Notes under the pieces: generated by a model | Seen by the model: only the letters and a program-made list of their open reading frames with translations | The model's database searches: none | Told to the model about the DNA's origin: nothing | From: Hoeflea sp. | GTDB lineage: Bacteria; Pseudomonadota; Alphaproteobacteria; Rhizobiales; Rhizobiaceae | Direction of reading: 5' to 3' | DNA length: 64,000 nt | Assembly: GCA_020637795.1 (NCBI GenBank) | Contig: JACKJT010000001.1 | Coordinates: 992,001 to 1,056,000, forward strand | Made by a program: the position numbers and the translations under genes | Shown: piece after piece, positions 1 to 7,920 of the stretch | Layout: each line of letters starts with the position of its first letter | Numbering within the stretch: position 1 is the first letter of the stretch

Positions 1-810
1 GATCTGGGCTTCGAGGTCTTCCTTGAAGAAGTAGTTTTCGAGGAGGATGCGGTTCTTCAACGTCTGATGCCAGCGTTCGATTTTCCCTTGTGTCTGCGGA
101 TGGCCGGGAGCGCCGTGAACCTGGTCGATCTTGTATGTCTCCAGCCATTCACCGAGATCAGAGGCGACATAACACGGACCGTTGTCGGACAGCAGGCGCG
201 GCCGGTGTTCGACCTTGACCTTGTCGCAGCCTGAGGCTGCCAGCGCCAGGTCGAGCGTGTCGGTGACATCATCGACTTTCATACCGGTGCACAGCTTCCA
301 GGCGATGATGTAGCGGGAGTAATCGTCGAGAATAGTCGACAGGTAGAACCATCCCCAGCCGATGACCTTCAGATAGGTGAAGTCGGTCTGCCACATCTCG
401 TTCGGCCGCGTGGTCTTGTCCTTGAACTCGTCGTTGGCCTTGATGACGATATAGGCTGGTGACGTGATCAGGTCATGGGCCTTGAGCAGGCGGTAGACAG
501 AAGCCTCTGATACGAAATAGCTTTCCGTATCGGTGAACTTCACCGCCAGTTCGCGCGGCGACAGATCGGCGTGGTCCAGCGCCATTTCGATGATCCTGCC
601 CCTGATATCGTCTGGAATGCGGTTCCACACCCGTGGCGGCGCGGACGTCCGGTCTTCCAGTCCCTTGACACCGTGGGTCTGGAACCGGTCACACCATCTG
701 TAAAATGTTGGCCTGGGAATGCCGAGCTTTTCGAGGGTTTGCCGGACCGACAGATGTGACTGCTCGACCAACCGGATGATCTCAAGCTTTTCGGTGGCGG
801 GATATCTCAT
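1..810 (-). CDS. IS3-family transposase OrfB (partial, C-terminus outside window)
   Basis: The open frame reads from ATG at 810 off the left edge without a stop (270 codons visible). It begins MRYPATEKLEIIRLVEQ, a helix-turn-helix arm, and then has the rve integrase core. The catalytic D, D, E are visible in QTDFTYLKV, LLSDNGPCYV and QGKIERWHQ. It catalyses strand transfer of the element. Its ATG overlaps the orfA stop by 4 bases (ATGA), so it could be made by translational coupling or by frameshifting into an OrfAB fusion. The reading frame looks intact as far as it can be followed. Confidence 0.85.
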   Translation of the reverse strand, partial: MRYPATEKLEIIRLVEQSHLSVRQTLEKLGIPRPTFYRWCDRFQTHGVKGLEDRTSAPPRVWNRIPDDIRGRIIEMALDHADLSPRELAVKFTDTESYFVSEASVYRLLKAHDLITSPAYIVIKANDEFKDKTTRPNEMWQTDFTYLKVIGWGWFYLSTILDDYSRYIIAWKLCTGMKVDDVTDTLDLALAASGCDKVKVEHRPRLLSDNGPCYVASDLGEWLETYKIDQVHGAPGHPQTQGKIERWHQTLKNRILLENYFFKEDLEAQI

Positions 811-1181
811 TCGTCGTCGCCCCCATGCCCGATCATGCTTTTTTTGAGCAGGCGGTTCTCCAGGGTGAGGTCGGCCAGCGCCTCCTTCAGGTCGCGGCTC
901 TCCCTACGCAGCGCCTTCACCTCGTCACTCGTTGCCGAACGGGAGGTATCGCCTGCAAGGCGCTTCTTGCCAGCTTCGAGGAATTCCTTCGACCAGCTAT
1001 AATACAGGCTTTCGGCGATCCCCTCACGGCGGCAGATCGCGGCGATACTGTCTTCGCCACGCAGGCCTTCCAGGACGATCCGGATTTTGTCCTCGGCCGA
1101 ATGATGCTTGCGCGTGGCGCGGCGGATGTCTTTGAGCGTCTTCTCGGCCATCGATGTCTGCGGCCCGGATTTTTGTCTCAT
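807..1181 (-). CDS. IS3-family transposase OrfA
   Basis: A small helix-turn-helix DNA-binding protein of about 124 residues. The core SAEDKIRIVLEGLRGEDSIA followed by CRREGIAESLYYSWSKEF is typical of IS3-family OrfA. The C-terminal half (LRRESRDLKEALADLTLENR) forms the leucine-zipper-like coiled coil used for dimerisation. I chose ATG 1181 because AAAGGAAG stands just upstream; a longer TTG frame from 1232 would start inside the terminal repeat. Its stop overlaps the orfB start. Confidence 0.8.
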   Translation of the reverse strand: MRQKSGPQTSMAEKTLKDIRRATRKHHSAEDKIRIVLEGLRGEDSIAAICRREGIAESLYYSWSKEFLEAGKKRLAGDTSRSATSDEVKALRRESRDLKEALADLTLENRLLKKSMIGHGGDDE

Positions 1182-1261
1182 CTTCGCTTCCTTTGATAGA
1201 GCTACGATGAGCCGAAAATCCTCTCTTCTCAATTAAGCCAGTTCTGTCTCATGGGCGCTGA

Positions 1262-1429
1262 TCCGGGACAGGCCATCGCGCCGGAATGGTGCGCGGCTAT
1301 TGCCACATGGAGAAGATGGCTGCCCTCGAGACGCTGCCCGCCAGCGGTTTCGAGGTCGTCTGCTTCCCGGTCAAGGTCAAGGGCGCAAGCGCCGGCTGGT
1401 GCCGCCCGGTTGCGCTGATCAGGGACTGA
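1262..1429 (+). pseudogene. 3' remnant of a cyclase-family (kynurenine formamidase-like) gene
   Basis: Between the IS end and the next gene a plus-strand frame ends in a C-terminus containing GYCHMEKMAALETLPASGF, then EVVCFPVKVKGASAGW and a TGA at 1427-1429. From memory this resembles the C-terminus of metal-dependent cyclase-family hydrolases, in which a small strand-rich tail ends near GASAGWxRAVAI. Only about 55 codons remain, an in-frame TGA lies at 1259-1261, and no metal-binding motif is left, so it cannot be functional. It is probably the downstream part of a gene broken by the IS. The family call rests on recognition of the tail only. Confidence 0.5.
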
Positions 1430-1479
1430 GCCAGTCCGGAAACTAACGCCGCAGTTGAAGACGCAAGGAGTACAGACCG

Positions 1480-2460
1480 ATGAAATTCGTAACCCTCGCC
1501 AACGGCACACCGGATGGACGGCTTCATGTCGCCTCGCACGACGGACAACGCGCAGTGCCTGCCGAAAATGCCGAGACCCTGCAACAGGCGCTTGAAACAT
1601 GGGCCGAGAACGCAACTCTCTGGCAGGCGCAATATGACAGGTTGAATTCCGGTGAAGCCGCCGATGCGCAGCCTCTGTCCGCTGACGCGATGCTCGCTCC
1701 CTTGCCGCGTGCGTGGCAGTGGCTCGACGGATCGGCCTTTGAAACCCACTCACTGTTGATCCAGAAAGCCTGGGGGCAGCCGGAAGTTGGCCTGAACGAA
1801 CGCCCGCTGATGTACCAGGGGATGTCCGACCGCTTCCTGCCGCCCACGGCAACGGCGGTCTTTCCCTCGGCCAAGGACGGGATCGATTTCGAGGGCGAAT
1901 ACGGTGTCATCCTCGATGCCGTGCCGATGGGCACCAGGGCCGAAGACGCCTCGAGATACATCCGCCTGATCGTCCTGATCAATGACTGGAGCCTTCGGAC
2001 CATCGGCCCCATCGAGATGGCGACAGGCTTCGGCTGGCTGCAATGCAAGCCCGCCTGCGGCATCGCGCCTTTCGCGGTCACACCGGACGAACTGGGTGTG
2101 TCATGGCAAAACAATCGCGTCTGCCTGCCGCTGCAGGTGCGTCTCAACGGCGAGGAATTCGGCCGCACCAATGGCAATGAGATGAAATTCGGATTTGACC
2201 AGCTGATCGCCCATGCCGCCTATTCGCGCAATCTGCCCGCTGGAACCATCCTTGGCTCGGGCACGGTCTCCAACAAGGACTACGAGAGCGTTGGCTCAAG
2301 CTGCATCGCCGAGCGCCGCGCCATCGAAACCATTCGGTTCGGTAAAGCCCGGACCCGTTTCATGCAGCATGGCGACCGGGTCCAGATGCGTTCCGAGACG
2401 GAAACGGGTGACAATCTCTTTGGCGACATCGCCCAGACCGTTTCCGTTCTTGGGCCGTGA
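1480..2460 (+). CDS. Fumarylacetoacetate hydrolase family protein
   Basis: A 326-residue FAH-fold protein. It has the family N-terminal cap (MKFVTLANGTPDGRLHV) and a catalytic domain with the metal ligands in DFEGEYGVI and the aspartate of NDWS, followed by the GSGTVSN segment. Members hydrolyse or decarboxylate 2,4-dioxo acids such as fumarylacetoacetate or ring-cleavage products of aromatic compounds; the exact substrate cannot be read here. AAGGAG lies a normal distance before ATG 1480. The broken cyclase-family gene just upstream probably belonged to the same degradative unit, so the pathway may be crippled. It converges with znuA. Confidence 0.85.
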   Translation: MKFVTLANGTPDGRLHVASHDGQRAVPAENAETLQQALETWAENATLWQAQYDRLNSGEAADAQPLSADAMLAPLPRAWQWLDGSAFETHSLLIQKAWGQPEVGLNERPLMYQGMSDRFLPPTATAVFPSAKDGIDFEGEYGVILDAVPMGTRAEDASRYIRLIVLINDWSLRTIGPIEMATGFGWLQCKPACGIAPFAVTPDELGVSWQNNRVCLPLQVRLNGEEFGRTNGNEMKFGFDQLIAHAAYSRNLPAGTILGSGTVSNKDYESVGSSCIAERRAIETIRFGKARTRFMQHGDRVQMRSETETGDNLFGDIAQTVSVLGP

Positions 2461-2539
2461 CAGCGAACGGCCTAATTCTCAGCGATGCCAGGCCTCGACG
2501 ACCACCATCTTGGGTGGCCGTTGGGATTTCCCGCATCTG

Positions 2540-3577
2540 TCAGCTGGCTTCCGACAGGCAGGTCTTGATTGATGACGCCATATTGCGAATGACCTGGAAG
2601 TAGAGCTCGGGGCCGTTATCCAGTTCCGCGCCCAGCGGATCGATAACCCCTGACCTGGCCTGCGTGCCCTCGATCACCGTCGAGATCAGCTTCGGTTCGA
2701 ACTGCGGCTCGGCGAAGACGCAGGCCGCTCCCAGTTCCTGCACGCGGGCACGGATCTCGGTAATGCGTTCGGCGCCGGGCATGACTTCCGGCGAAACCGT
2801 GATCGAGCCGGATGCAGTCACGCCGAAGCGCTTCTCGAAATACTGATAAGCATCGTGGAACACGATGAATCCCTTGTCCTTGACCGGCTCCAGTTCGGCG
2901 CCGACCTCGGCAATCAGAGTGTCAAGTTTTGCGCTGACGGCTTCGGCGTTGGCCTCGTACTTTGCCGCATTGTCCGGATCGGCGGCAACGAGTGCTTCCT
3001 CGATCTCGTGAACCATCGCCTTGGCATTCATCGGATCAAGCCAGACATGGGCGTCAAACGCGCCATGGTCGTGATCCCCGTGGCCGGCCTCGGCCGTCTT
3101 TTCGCGATCGTGGTCGTCATGGTCGGCCTCAACCGTCTTCTCGTGGCCATGGTCATCGTGATCGTCATGCCCGGCCGCCGCAGCCTGGTCATGATCATCA
3201 TGGCTGTGCTTCTCGAACGCACCGCCTTCCCGGAAATCCAGCCTGACCAGATCATGGGCATCGATCAACTCGACCGACCTGGCGTTCGCACCAACGGTTT
3301 CCAGCGGTTTTTCAAGGAATGCTTCCAGCTCATGTCCGATCCAGAAGACCAGATTGGCCTGCTCCAGCATCTGCGCCTGGGACGGCTTCAAGGCGTAATT
3401 GTGTGGCGAGCCCGCGCCCTCGATGATCAGGCCGGGCCCACCCAGGCCTTCCATCACCGCAGCCACCAGCGAATGAACCGGCTTGATGGATGCCACGACG
3501 TTTACCTCTGCACTGGCCGAGACAGCGGTGTATGCAAGCAGTGTTGTCGCCAGCAAAAGGGATTTGATCTTGTGCAT
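2540..3577 (-). CDS. znuA: Zinc ABC transporter substrate-binding protein ZnuA
   Basis: A 345-residue cluster A-I periplasmic metal-binding protein. A signal peptide (MHKIKSLLLATTLLAYTAVSASA) is followed by a mature fold with the metal histidines in GSPHNYALKPSQ, HVWLDPMNA and FHDAYQYF. A long His/Asp-rich loop (roughly residues 120-170, many HDDHDH repeats) lies between the first two ligands, as in zinc-specific ZnuA proteins, and is thought to capture Zn2+. It delivers zinc to ZnuB. It is transcribed divergently from znuCB-zur across a 125-bp gap with a candidate Zur site. Confidence 0.95.
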   Translation of the reverse strand: MHKIKSLLLATTLLAYTAVSASAEVNVVASIKPVHSLVAAVMEGLGGPGLIIEGAGSPHNYALKPSQAQMLEQANLVFWIGHELEAFLEKPLETVGANARSVELIDAHDLVRLDFREGGAFEKHSHDDHDQAAAAGHDDHDDHGHEKTVEADHDDHDREKTAEAGHGDHDHGAFDAHVWLDPMNAKAMVHEIEEALVAADPDNAAKYEANAEAVSAKLDTLIAEVGAELEPVKDKGFIVFHDAYQYFEKRFGVTASGSITVSPEVMPGAERITEIRARVQELGAACVFAEPQFEPKLISTVIEGTQARSGVIDPLGAELDNGPELYFQVIRNMASSIKTCLSEAS

Positions 3578-3626
3578 GTTAATCTCCGGAATGGTGCGCC
3601 TGTGATGTTATCTTGTAACACATTTG

Positions 3627-3641
3627 CGTAACGGTATAACG
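3627..3641. promoter_or_regulatory. Candidate Zur operator
   Basis: CGTAACGGTATAACG lies in the znuA/znuC divergent promoter gap. It is an imperfect dyad of CGTAAC against CGTTAT, in an AT-richer stretch that also contains TTGTAACAC. Zur sites of alphaproteobacteria are dyads with GTTATA/TATAAC cores, so this is the most likely place for zinc-dependent repression of both arms by the zur gene of the same locus. The site call is an inference from position and shape. Confidence 0.45.
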
Positions 3642-3702
3642 TGTGCGATAAGCGCATGCAAGACCCTCGTACAGGAATCATTTTCAATGGCCCGAATGAA
3701 CC

Positions 3703-4560
3703 ATGCCGAAGAAGCCTGAAGCGCTCGCTACCCTCGAAAGTGCCGGCATTCACCGTGCCGGGCGCTGGCTGGTCCGTGGTGTCTCCATGTCGGTGGATGC
3801 AGGGGAAATCGTCACCCTCATCGGCCCGAACGGATCGGGAAAATCGACCACAGCAAAGATGGCACTGGGAATCCTCAAGCCGGATGAAGGCAGCGTCATT
3901 CGCAAAACAGGCCTGCGCGTTGCCTATGTTCCCCAGAAACTCTCCGTGGACTGGACAATGCCACTCACCGTCAGCCGCTTCATGCGGCTGACCGGACATG
4001 TCAGCGACGATGAAGCGAATTCTGCGATGTCTTCCACAGGCATATCGCATCTTGCGGGCGCCGAGGTGCGCAATCTGTCCGGCGGAGAGTTCCAGCGGGT
4101 CATGCTGGCCCGCGCCATGGCCCGAAGGCCGGGACTGCTGGTGCTGGACGAGCCGGTTCAGGGCGTCGACTTCACCGGCGAGATCGCGCTTTATGAGTTG
4201 ATCCAGCGGATCCGCGATGAAATGAATTGCGGCATTCTCCTGATCTCGCACGATCTGCACGTCGTCATGGCCGCAACCGACCGCGTGATCTGCCTGAACG
4301 GCCATGTCTGCTGTTCCGGTACACCGACGGCTGTTGCTTCCAGTGCGGAATACAAGGCGCTGTTTGGCGCACGCGCCGCCTCGTCGCTCGCTGTCTACGA
4401 GCACCATCACGACCATACCCATCTGCCCGATGGCCGGGTAAGGCATGCCGACGGCACGGTCACCGACCACTGCCACTCGGAAGACGGCCATCACCATGAT
4501 CATGACGGGCATGAACACGAACCACATGGCCACAACAGGGAGGCCAAGCACGATGCTTGA
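3703..4560 (+). CDS. znuC: Zinc ABC transporter ATPase ZnuC
   Basis: A 285-residue ABC ATPase. It has Walker A GPNGSGKST, the Q-loop in YVPQKLSVDW, signature LSGGEFQR, Walker B LLVLDEP and the H-loop ISHDLH. The last 60 residues form a His-rich tail (EHHHDHTH, then HSEDGHHHDHDGHEHEPHGH), beyond the core ATPase fold and likely to bind zinc on the cytoplasmic side. It energises ZnuB. Its stop lies 8 bases inside znuB, so the two are translationally coupled, and znuB and zur follow. Confidence 0.93.
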   Translation: MPKKPEALATLESAGIHRAGRWLVRGVSMSVDAGEIVTLIGPNGSGKSTTAKMALGILKPDEGSVIRKTGLRVAYVPQKLSVDWTMPLTVSRFMRLTGHVSDDEANSAMSSTGISHLAGAEVRNLSGGEFQRVMLARAMARRPGLLVLDEPVQGVDFTGEIALYELIQRIRDEMNCGILLISHDLHVVMAATDRVICLNGHVCCSGTPTAVASSAEYKALFGARAASSLAVYEHHHDHTHLPDGRVRHADGTVTDHCHSEDGHHHDHDGHEHEPHGHNREAKHDA

Positions 4561-5404
4561 TGACTTCTTCACACGCGCGATCCTGGCCGGCATCGGTGTG
4601 GCTCTGGTCACGGGGCCGCTCGGCTGCTTCATCGTCTGGCGCAGGCTGGCCTATTTTGGCGACACGCTTTCTCACGCTGCGCTTTTAGGCGTGGCATTGG
4701 CTTTCCTGTTCGAGATCAACATCACTCTCGCCGTCTTCGCCGTGTCTGCATGCGTGTCGATCGCATTGCTGCTGCTGCAGAAACGCGCAACCCTGTCGGC
4801 GGATGCCCTGCTTGGCCTGCTTGCCCATTCGGCGCTTGCGCTGGGCCTTGTCGCGCTTGCCTTCATGACATGGGTCCGCATGGATCTGATGGGTTTCCTT
4901 TTCGGGGACATCCTGGCCGTCTCGAAGACGGACATAGCTGTCATCTGGCTGGGCGGCGTCGTGGTTCTCGCCATACTCGCGGCCATCTGGCGGCCGCTCT
5001 TTGCCGCCACTGTCAACCGGGAACTCGCAGAAGCCGAAGGCATGAACCCCGAACGGGCCAATATCATCTTCATGCTGTTGATGGCGGCCGTCATCGCCAT
5101 CTCGATGAAGATCGTCGGCGTGCTGCTGATCACCGCCATGCTGATCATTCCCACTGCCGCGGCGCGCAGGTTTGCGGCAGGCCCGGAGCAGATGGCCGTG
5201 CTGGCGGCCGTTATCGGCGCCATCGCCGTCATCGGCGGCCTGTTCGGGTCGCTGGAATGGGATACGCCGGCAGGACCGAGCATCGTCGTGGCCGCGCTCT
5301 GTCTCTTTGTCTTGTCCATCCTGCCCGTCTTCAGCCGCGCGGGCGCAAAACCGGCAGGACCTGATAGCGGCTCACCCCGAGCGCAAAAAGGAGCACGTCC
5401 GTGA
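4553..5404 (+). CDS. znuB: Zinc ABC transporter permease ZnuB
   Basis: A 283-residue integral membrane protein of the ABC-3 family, starting MLDDFFTRAILAGIGVAL. About eight hydrophobic segments are visible (for example FIVWRRLAYFGDTLSHAALL and IVGVLLITAMLIIPTAAAR, both family signatures). It forms the Zn2+ channel fed by ZnuA and driven by ZnuC. I chose ATG 4553 because AGGGAGG precedes it and it begins the family domain; a longer upstream frame only reads through znuC out of phase. It overlaps zur by 4 bases (GTGA). Confidence 0.93.
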   Translation: MLDDFFTRAILAGIGVALVTGPLGCFIVWRRLAYFGDTLSHAALLGVALAFLFEINITLAVFAVSACVSIALLLLQKRATLSADALLGLLAHSALALGLVALAFMTWVRMDLMGFLFGDILAVSKTDIAVIWLGGVVVLAILAAIWRPLFAATVNRELAEAEGMNPERANIIFMLLMAAVIAISMKIVGVLLITAMLIIPTAAARRFAAGPEQMAVLAAVIGAIAVIGGLFGSLEWDTPAGPSIVVAALCLFVLSILPVFSRAGAKPAGPDSGSPRAQKGARP

Positions 5405-5811
5405 ACGAGCATTTTCACGCAACGTCCGAACTGACGAAAAACCAGGCGCTGGTCATGGGCGCGCTGAGCCAATCGGACAGCCCTCTCAGCGCCTACACGA
5501 TCCTCGACCAGTTGCGCGATGACGGCTTTCGAGCCCCCCTCCAGGTCTATCGCGCGCTCGACAAGCTTGTGGAGTTCGGTCTCGTACACCGGCTTGAGAG
5601 CCTCAATGCCTTTGTTGCCTGCCGCCATCCGGGCTGCGATGGGCACCAGACCATCGCCTTCATGATTTGCGAGACTTGTGGACTGGTCAACGAGATTTCC
5701 GACACGTCGCTGGCCGAGCGGCTGAAGCAACTTGCATCGAAAGCCGGCTTTGTGCCGAAGAAATCAACCGTCGAACTGCGTGGCATCTGCGGCAACTGCC
5801 AGACCGCCTGA
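5401..5811 (+). CDS. zur: Zinc uptake regulator Zur (Fur family)
   Basis: A 136-residue Fur-family repressor. An N-terminal winged helix (NQALVMGALSQSDSPLSAYT, then PLQVYRALDKLVEFG) precedes a metal-binding dimer domain. That domain has CRHPGCDGHQTIAFMICETC, with two CxxC-type pairs in all (CETC and CGNC at the C-terminus) for the structural zinc. With Zn2+ it should repress znuA and znuCB. It starts with GTG overlapping the znuB stop, as the last gene of znuC-znuB-zur, so the operon is probably autoregulated. Confidence 0.92.
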   Translation: MNEHFHATSELTKNQALVMGALSQSDSPLSAYTILDQLRDDGFRAPLQVYRALDKLVEFGLVHRLESLNAFVACRHPGCDGHQTIAFMICETCGLVNEISDTSLAERLKQLASKAGFVPKKSTVELRGICGNCQTA

Positions 5812-5940
5812 CCGAGATGGGCTTGCCGGAACAGAACGATACGAAGCCCGATGGCGCTTGTAGAGACGCGGTCGCATGCACTTCTTCAACCTGAACTCAA
5901 AGGGAGTATCCCCGATGTGCTCAGCCCACCGGAATGCCAC

Positions 5941-7017
5941 CTAATGGCAAAGCAACGGCTTGAGGAACGAGTCGGCAAGGATCTTCGTGGTGTCAATGCG
6001 GTGATGGGCAACCTTTCCGCGAGGCTCGATATCTCCGCGCTGGAGCATGGCGAGCAGCGTTGCGGCATAGCTTGTCGCGACTGACGTCAGCGCATTGAAC
6101 GGTCCGGAATTCAGGTCAGGGGCGAAACGATAGCTGACCGTCCGTTCCGTCGGCTGGCGCCCCCGGTATCCCCGGGCAGTGACGACCAGGAGCAGGATAT
6201 CGTCATCGATGACCGGAAGCCCGTTGTAGAGCAGCGAACGCAGCATGTCGCGGCGATCGCGAAGGCCCAGGTCGTCGAGCAGGAAGCGCATGTAGTCGAG
6301 ATGGCCCGGATAGCGAATGGTCTTGAACGTGACATTCTTTGGCAGTTGTCCGCCAAAGATCGACAGGTCCTCGATGCCGCCGGAGGTGATGAATTCCTCG
6401 TAGCTCACGCCATCGATACTCAACTGGCCGTAGCCCTCGAGCGGCGTAAGCGAAACCGGCTTGCCGTCGCGAATCCCGGCGCTCGGCCGCGTGTATTCGT
6501 CGATCAGTCCGTCGACATTCCAGATCTGGCCATAGCCGAGCCTGTTGGTGGGATAGCGCGGTATGGCGCCGACGCGGATCGTCAGCTCTGTCACCGGCGA
6601 AAACGCATCCAGAAGCTGACACGCTACATTGCCGATCAACCCCGGCGAAACGCCACATCCAGTGAAGACGGCGCGATGCCGTGACAGACCATCCAGGATT
6701 GCCCGCGTGTCTGGTCCCGGGCAGGTGAAGTCGAGATAGTGGACGTTTGCCTGCGCCGCCGTCTGGGCAATATCGCCTACCGCGGATTCAGGCACGGCCG
6801 CGACCGCGACGTCCTGACCGGACAAAAGTCTTTGCAGTTCATCGCGATGGCTGAAGGTCCGCAGCAAAGCCCCTGTGTTCATCGACCGGAGCCTGTCGAG
6901 CGCGCCCTCCGACCGGTCGATGACCTGAACCGAGAAGGCGTCGCTGGCGGCCAAGGCCGCCGCAAGTGCCGTTCCGATCTCGCCGGCGCCGAAGATGCTG
7001 ACCTTGAGCGTCGCCAT
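5941..7017 (-). CDS. Saccharopine dehydrogenase-like NAD(P)-binding protein
   Basis: A 358-residue protein with an N-terminal Rossmann fold (SIFGAGEIGTALAAALAAS, a GxGxxG motif). A saccharopine-reductase-like middle and C-terminal domain follows (FTGCGVSPGLIGNVACQLLD, LDYMRFLLDDLG). This architecture is found in saccharopine dehydrogenases and lysine 6-dehydrogenases, enzymes that oxidise or reduce C-N bonds of lysine-type amino acids; the substrate cannot be read. I chose ATG 7017 because GGGGGTGA precedes it; a GTG at 7026 overlaps the ABC ATPase stop. It is the last gene of the minus-strand amino-acid catabolic operon, and lies beside dapA/dapB paralogues. Confidence 0.75.
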   Translation of the reverse strand: MATLKVSIFGAGEIGTALAAALAASDAFSVQVIDRSEGALDRLRSMNTGALLRTFSHRDELQRLLSGQDVAVAAVPESAVGDIAQTAAQANVHYLDFTCPGPDTRAILDGLSRHRAVFTGCGVSPGLIGNVACQLLDAFSPVTELTIRVGAIPRYPTNRLGYGQIWNVDGLIDEYTRPSAGIRDGKPVSLTPLEGYGQLSIDGVSYEEFITSGGIEDLSIFGGQLPKNVTFKTIRYPGHLDYMRFLLDDLGLRDRRDMLRSLLYNGLPVIDDDILLLVVTARGYRGRQPTERTVSYRFAPDLNSGPFNALTSVATSYAATLLAMLQRGDIEPRGKVAHHRIDTTKILADSFLKPLLCH

Positions 7018-7022
7018 GGCGT

Positions 7023-7802
7023 TCACCCCCTGAACCGCGCAACGAAGCCCTGAAGCCTGGGGTTCTGCGGGTTGAGGATCACGTCTTCGGCCGAACCGGA
7101 CTCGGCGATCACGCCCTGGTCCAGAAAGAGAACGCGGCTGGCGACGTCGGCGGCAAATGCCATTTCGTGGGTGACGATCGCCATGGTCATGCCCTTGTCA
7201 GCCAGTCCCCGGATGACAGCCAGCACTTCCCCGACCAGTTCCGGATCGAGCGCGCTGGTGACTTCATCGAGCAACAGGACCTCGGGTTCCATGGCCAGCG
7301 CCCGGGCGATCGCGACACGCTGCTTCTGCCCGCCCGACAGATGCGCGGGATAGGCCGCATGCTTGTCCCCGAGGCCGACCTGGGCCAGCAGATCCATAGC
7401 CAGTTCCCGCGCTTCCGCTTTCGGACGCTTGCAGACGACGATCGGGCCTTCCGTGACATTCTCCAGAACGGTCTTGTGCGGGAAGAGATTGAAGTGCTGG
7501 AACACCATGCCGACATGGCGGCGAAGCGTGCCGATGCCGATGTCCTCGCCCTTGTCGCGGAAGCGATCGCCAACCCGCTTCTGGCGGAAACGGATGGTCC
7601 CGCCGGTCGGGATCTCCATCATGTTGAGGCAGCGGATGAAGGTCGACTTGCCCGAACCGGACGGGCCGATCAAGGCCACCACCTCGCCGCGCTCGAGGCT
7701 GAGGTCGAGACCCTTCAGAACCTCGAGTGGTCCGTAATTCTTCTGCAGTCCGATGGCCTCGATAACGGGCGCGGCAGCTGTCGAATTCGTTGTCATGTTC
7801 AT
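7023..7802 (-). CDS. Polar amino-acid ABC transporter ATPase
   Basis: A 259-residue GlnQ/HisP-type ATPase. It has Walker A GPSGSGKST, the Q-loop in GMVFQHFNLFPH, signature LSGGQKQR, Walker B LLLDEVTSALDPE and the H-loop VTHEM. The DEVTSALDP wording, FNLFPH and the early CLNMMEIPTGG are hallmarks of the polar amino-acid class. ATG 7802 was chosen because GGAGGA lies just upstream and the family N-terminus begins here; the longer frame to 7877 reads into a palindromic repeat. Its partner permease is the next gene upstream and the binding protein is probably the one at 15861. Confidence 0.92.
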   Translation of the reverse strand: MNMTTNSTAAAPVIEAIGLQKNYGPLEVLKGLDLSLERGEVVALIGPSGSGKSTFIRCLNMMEIPTGGTIRFRQKRVGDRFRDKGEDIGIGTLRRHVGMVFQHFNLFPHKTVLENVTEGPIVVCKRPKAEARELAMDLLAQVGLGDKHAAYPAHLSGGQKQRVAIARALAMEPEVLLLDEVTSALDPELVGEVLAVIRGLADKGMTMAIVTHEMAFAADVASRVLFLDQGVIAESGSAEDVILNPQNPRLQGFVARFRG

Positions 7803-7871
7803 CCATCCATTCCTCCAGAGCGCCGCATGTCCACTTGGTTGTGCAAGGGCTGCTCTGTCATTTTGAATCTG

Positions 7872-7920
7872 GAGCATCCTGTCCGAGCCGGGCGGTTCCG
7901 ACCGGACGCAGGATGCTCTA
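7872..7920. repeat. RIME-like intergenic palindrome
   Basis: The arms GAGCATCCTG and CAGGATGCTC, extended inward by TCCG/CGGA pairs, form a long hairpin around GGGCGGTTCC. The shape and the AGAGCAT end resemble the rhizobial intergenic mosaic elements (RIME), as remembered. It lies between the permease and ATPase genes, and the permease stop codon TAG is formed by the last bases of the element. It could act as a transcript-stabilising or attenuating structure inside the operon. Confidence 0.6.

Larger units (their letters stand above)
1..1251 (-). mobile_element. IS3-family insertion sequence, one end only
   Basis: Two overlapping minus-strand transposase frames (orfA, orfB) define an IS3-type element whose orfB side runs off the window start. 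The visible end lies near 1251: read on the minus strand it starts TGAGACAGAACTGG, the TG...CA type end usual for IS3 elements, about 70 bases before orfA. The matching end and the target duplication are outside the window, so the exact boundary is an inference. The element abuts the 3' scrap of a cyclase-family gene, which suggests it landed in that gene. Confidence 0.8.

Noticed and set aside
1229..1852. Minus-strand frames across the IS/FAH gene junction
   Set aside because: They run antisense to the FAH-family gene and the cyclase remnant and have no recognisable protein features.
2499..2520. Short hairpin CCACC-N6-GGTGG between the FAH-family gene and znuA
   Set aside because: The stem is only five pairs and lacks a T run on either strand, so it is too weak to call a terminator.
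2990..3240. Low-complexity His/Asp codon repeats that could be taken for a tandem DNA repeat
   Set aside because: They encode the His-rich metal-capture loop of ZnuA and are explained by protein function.
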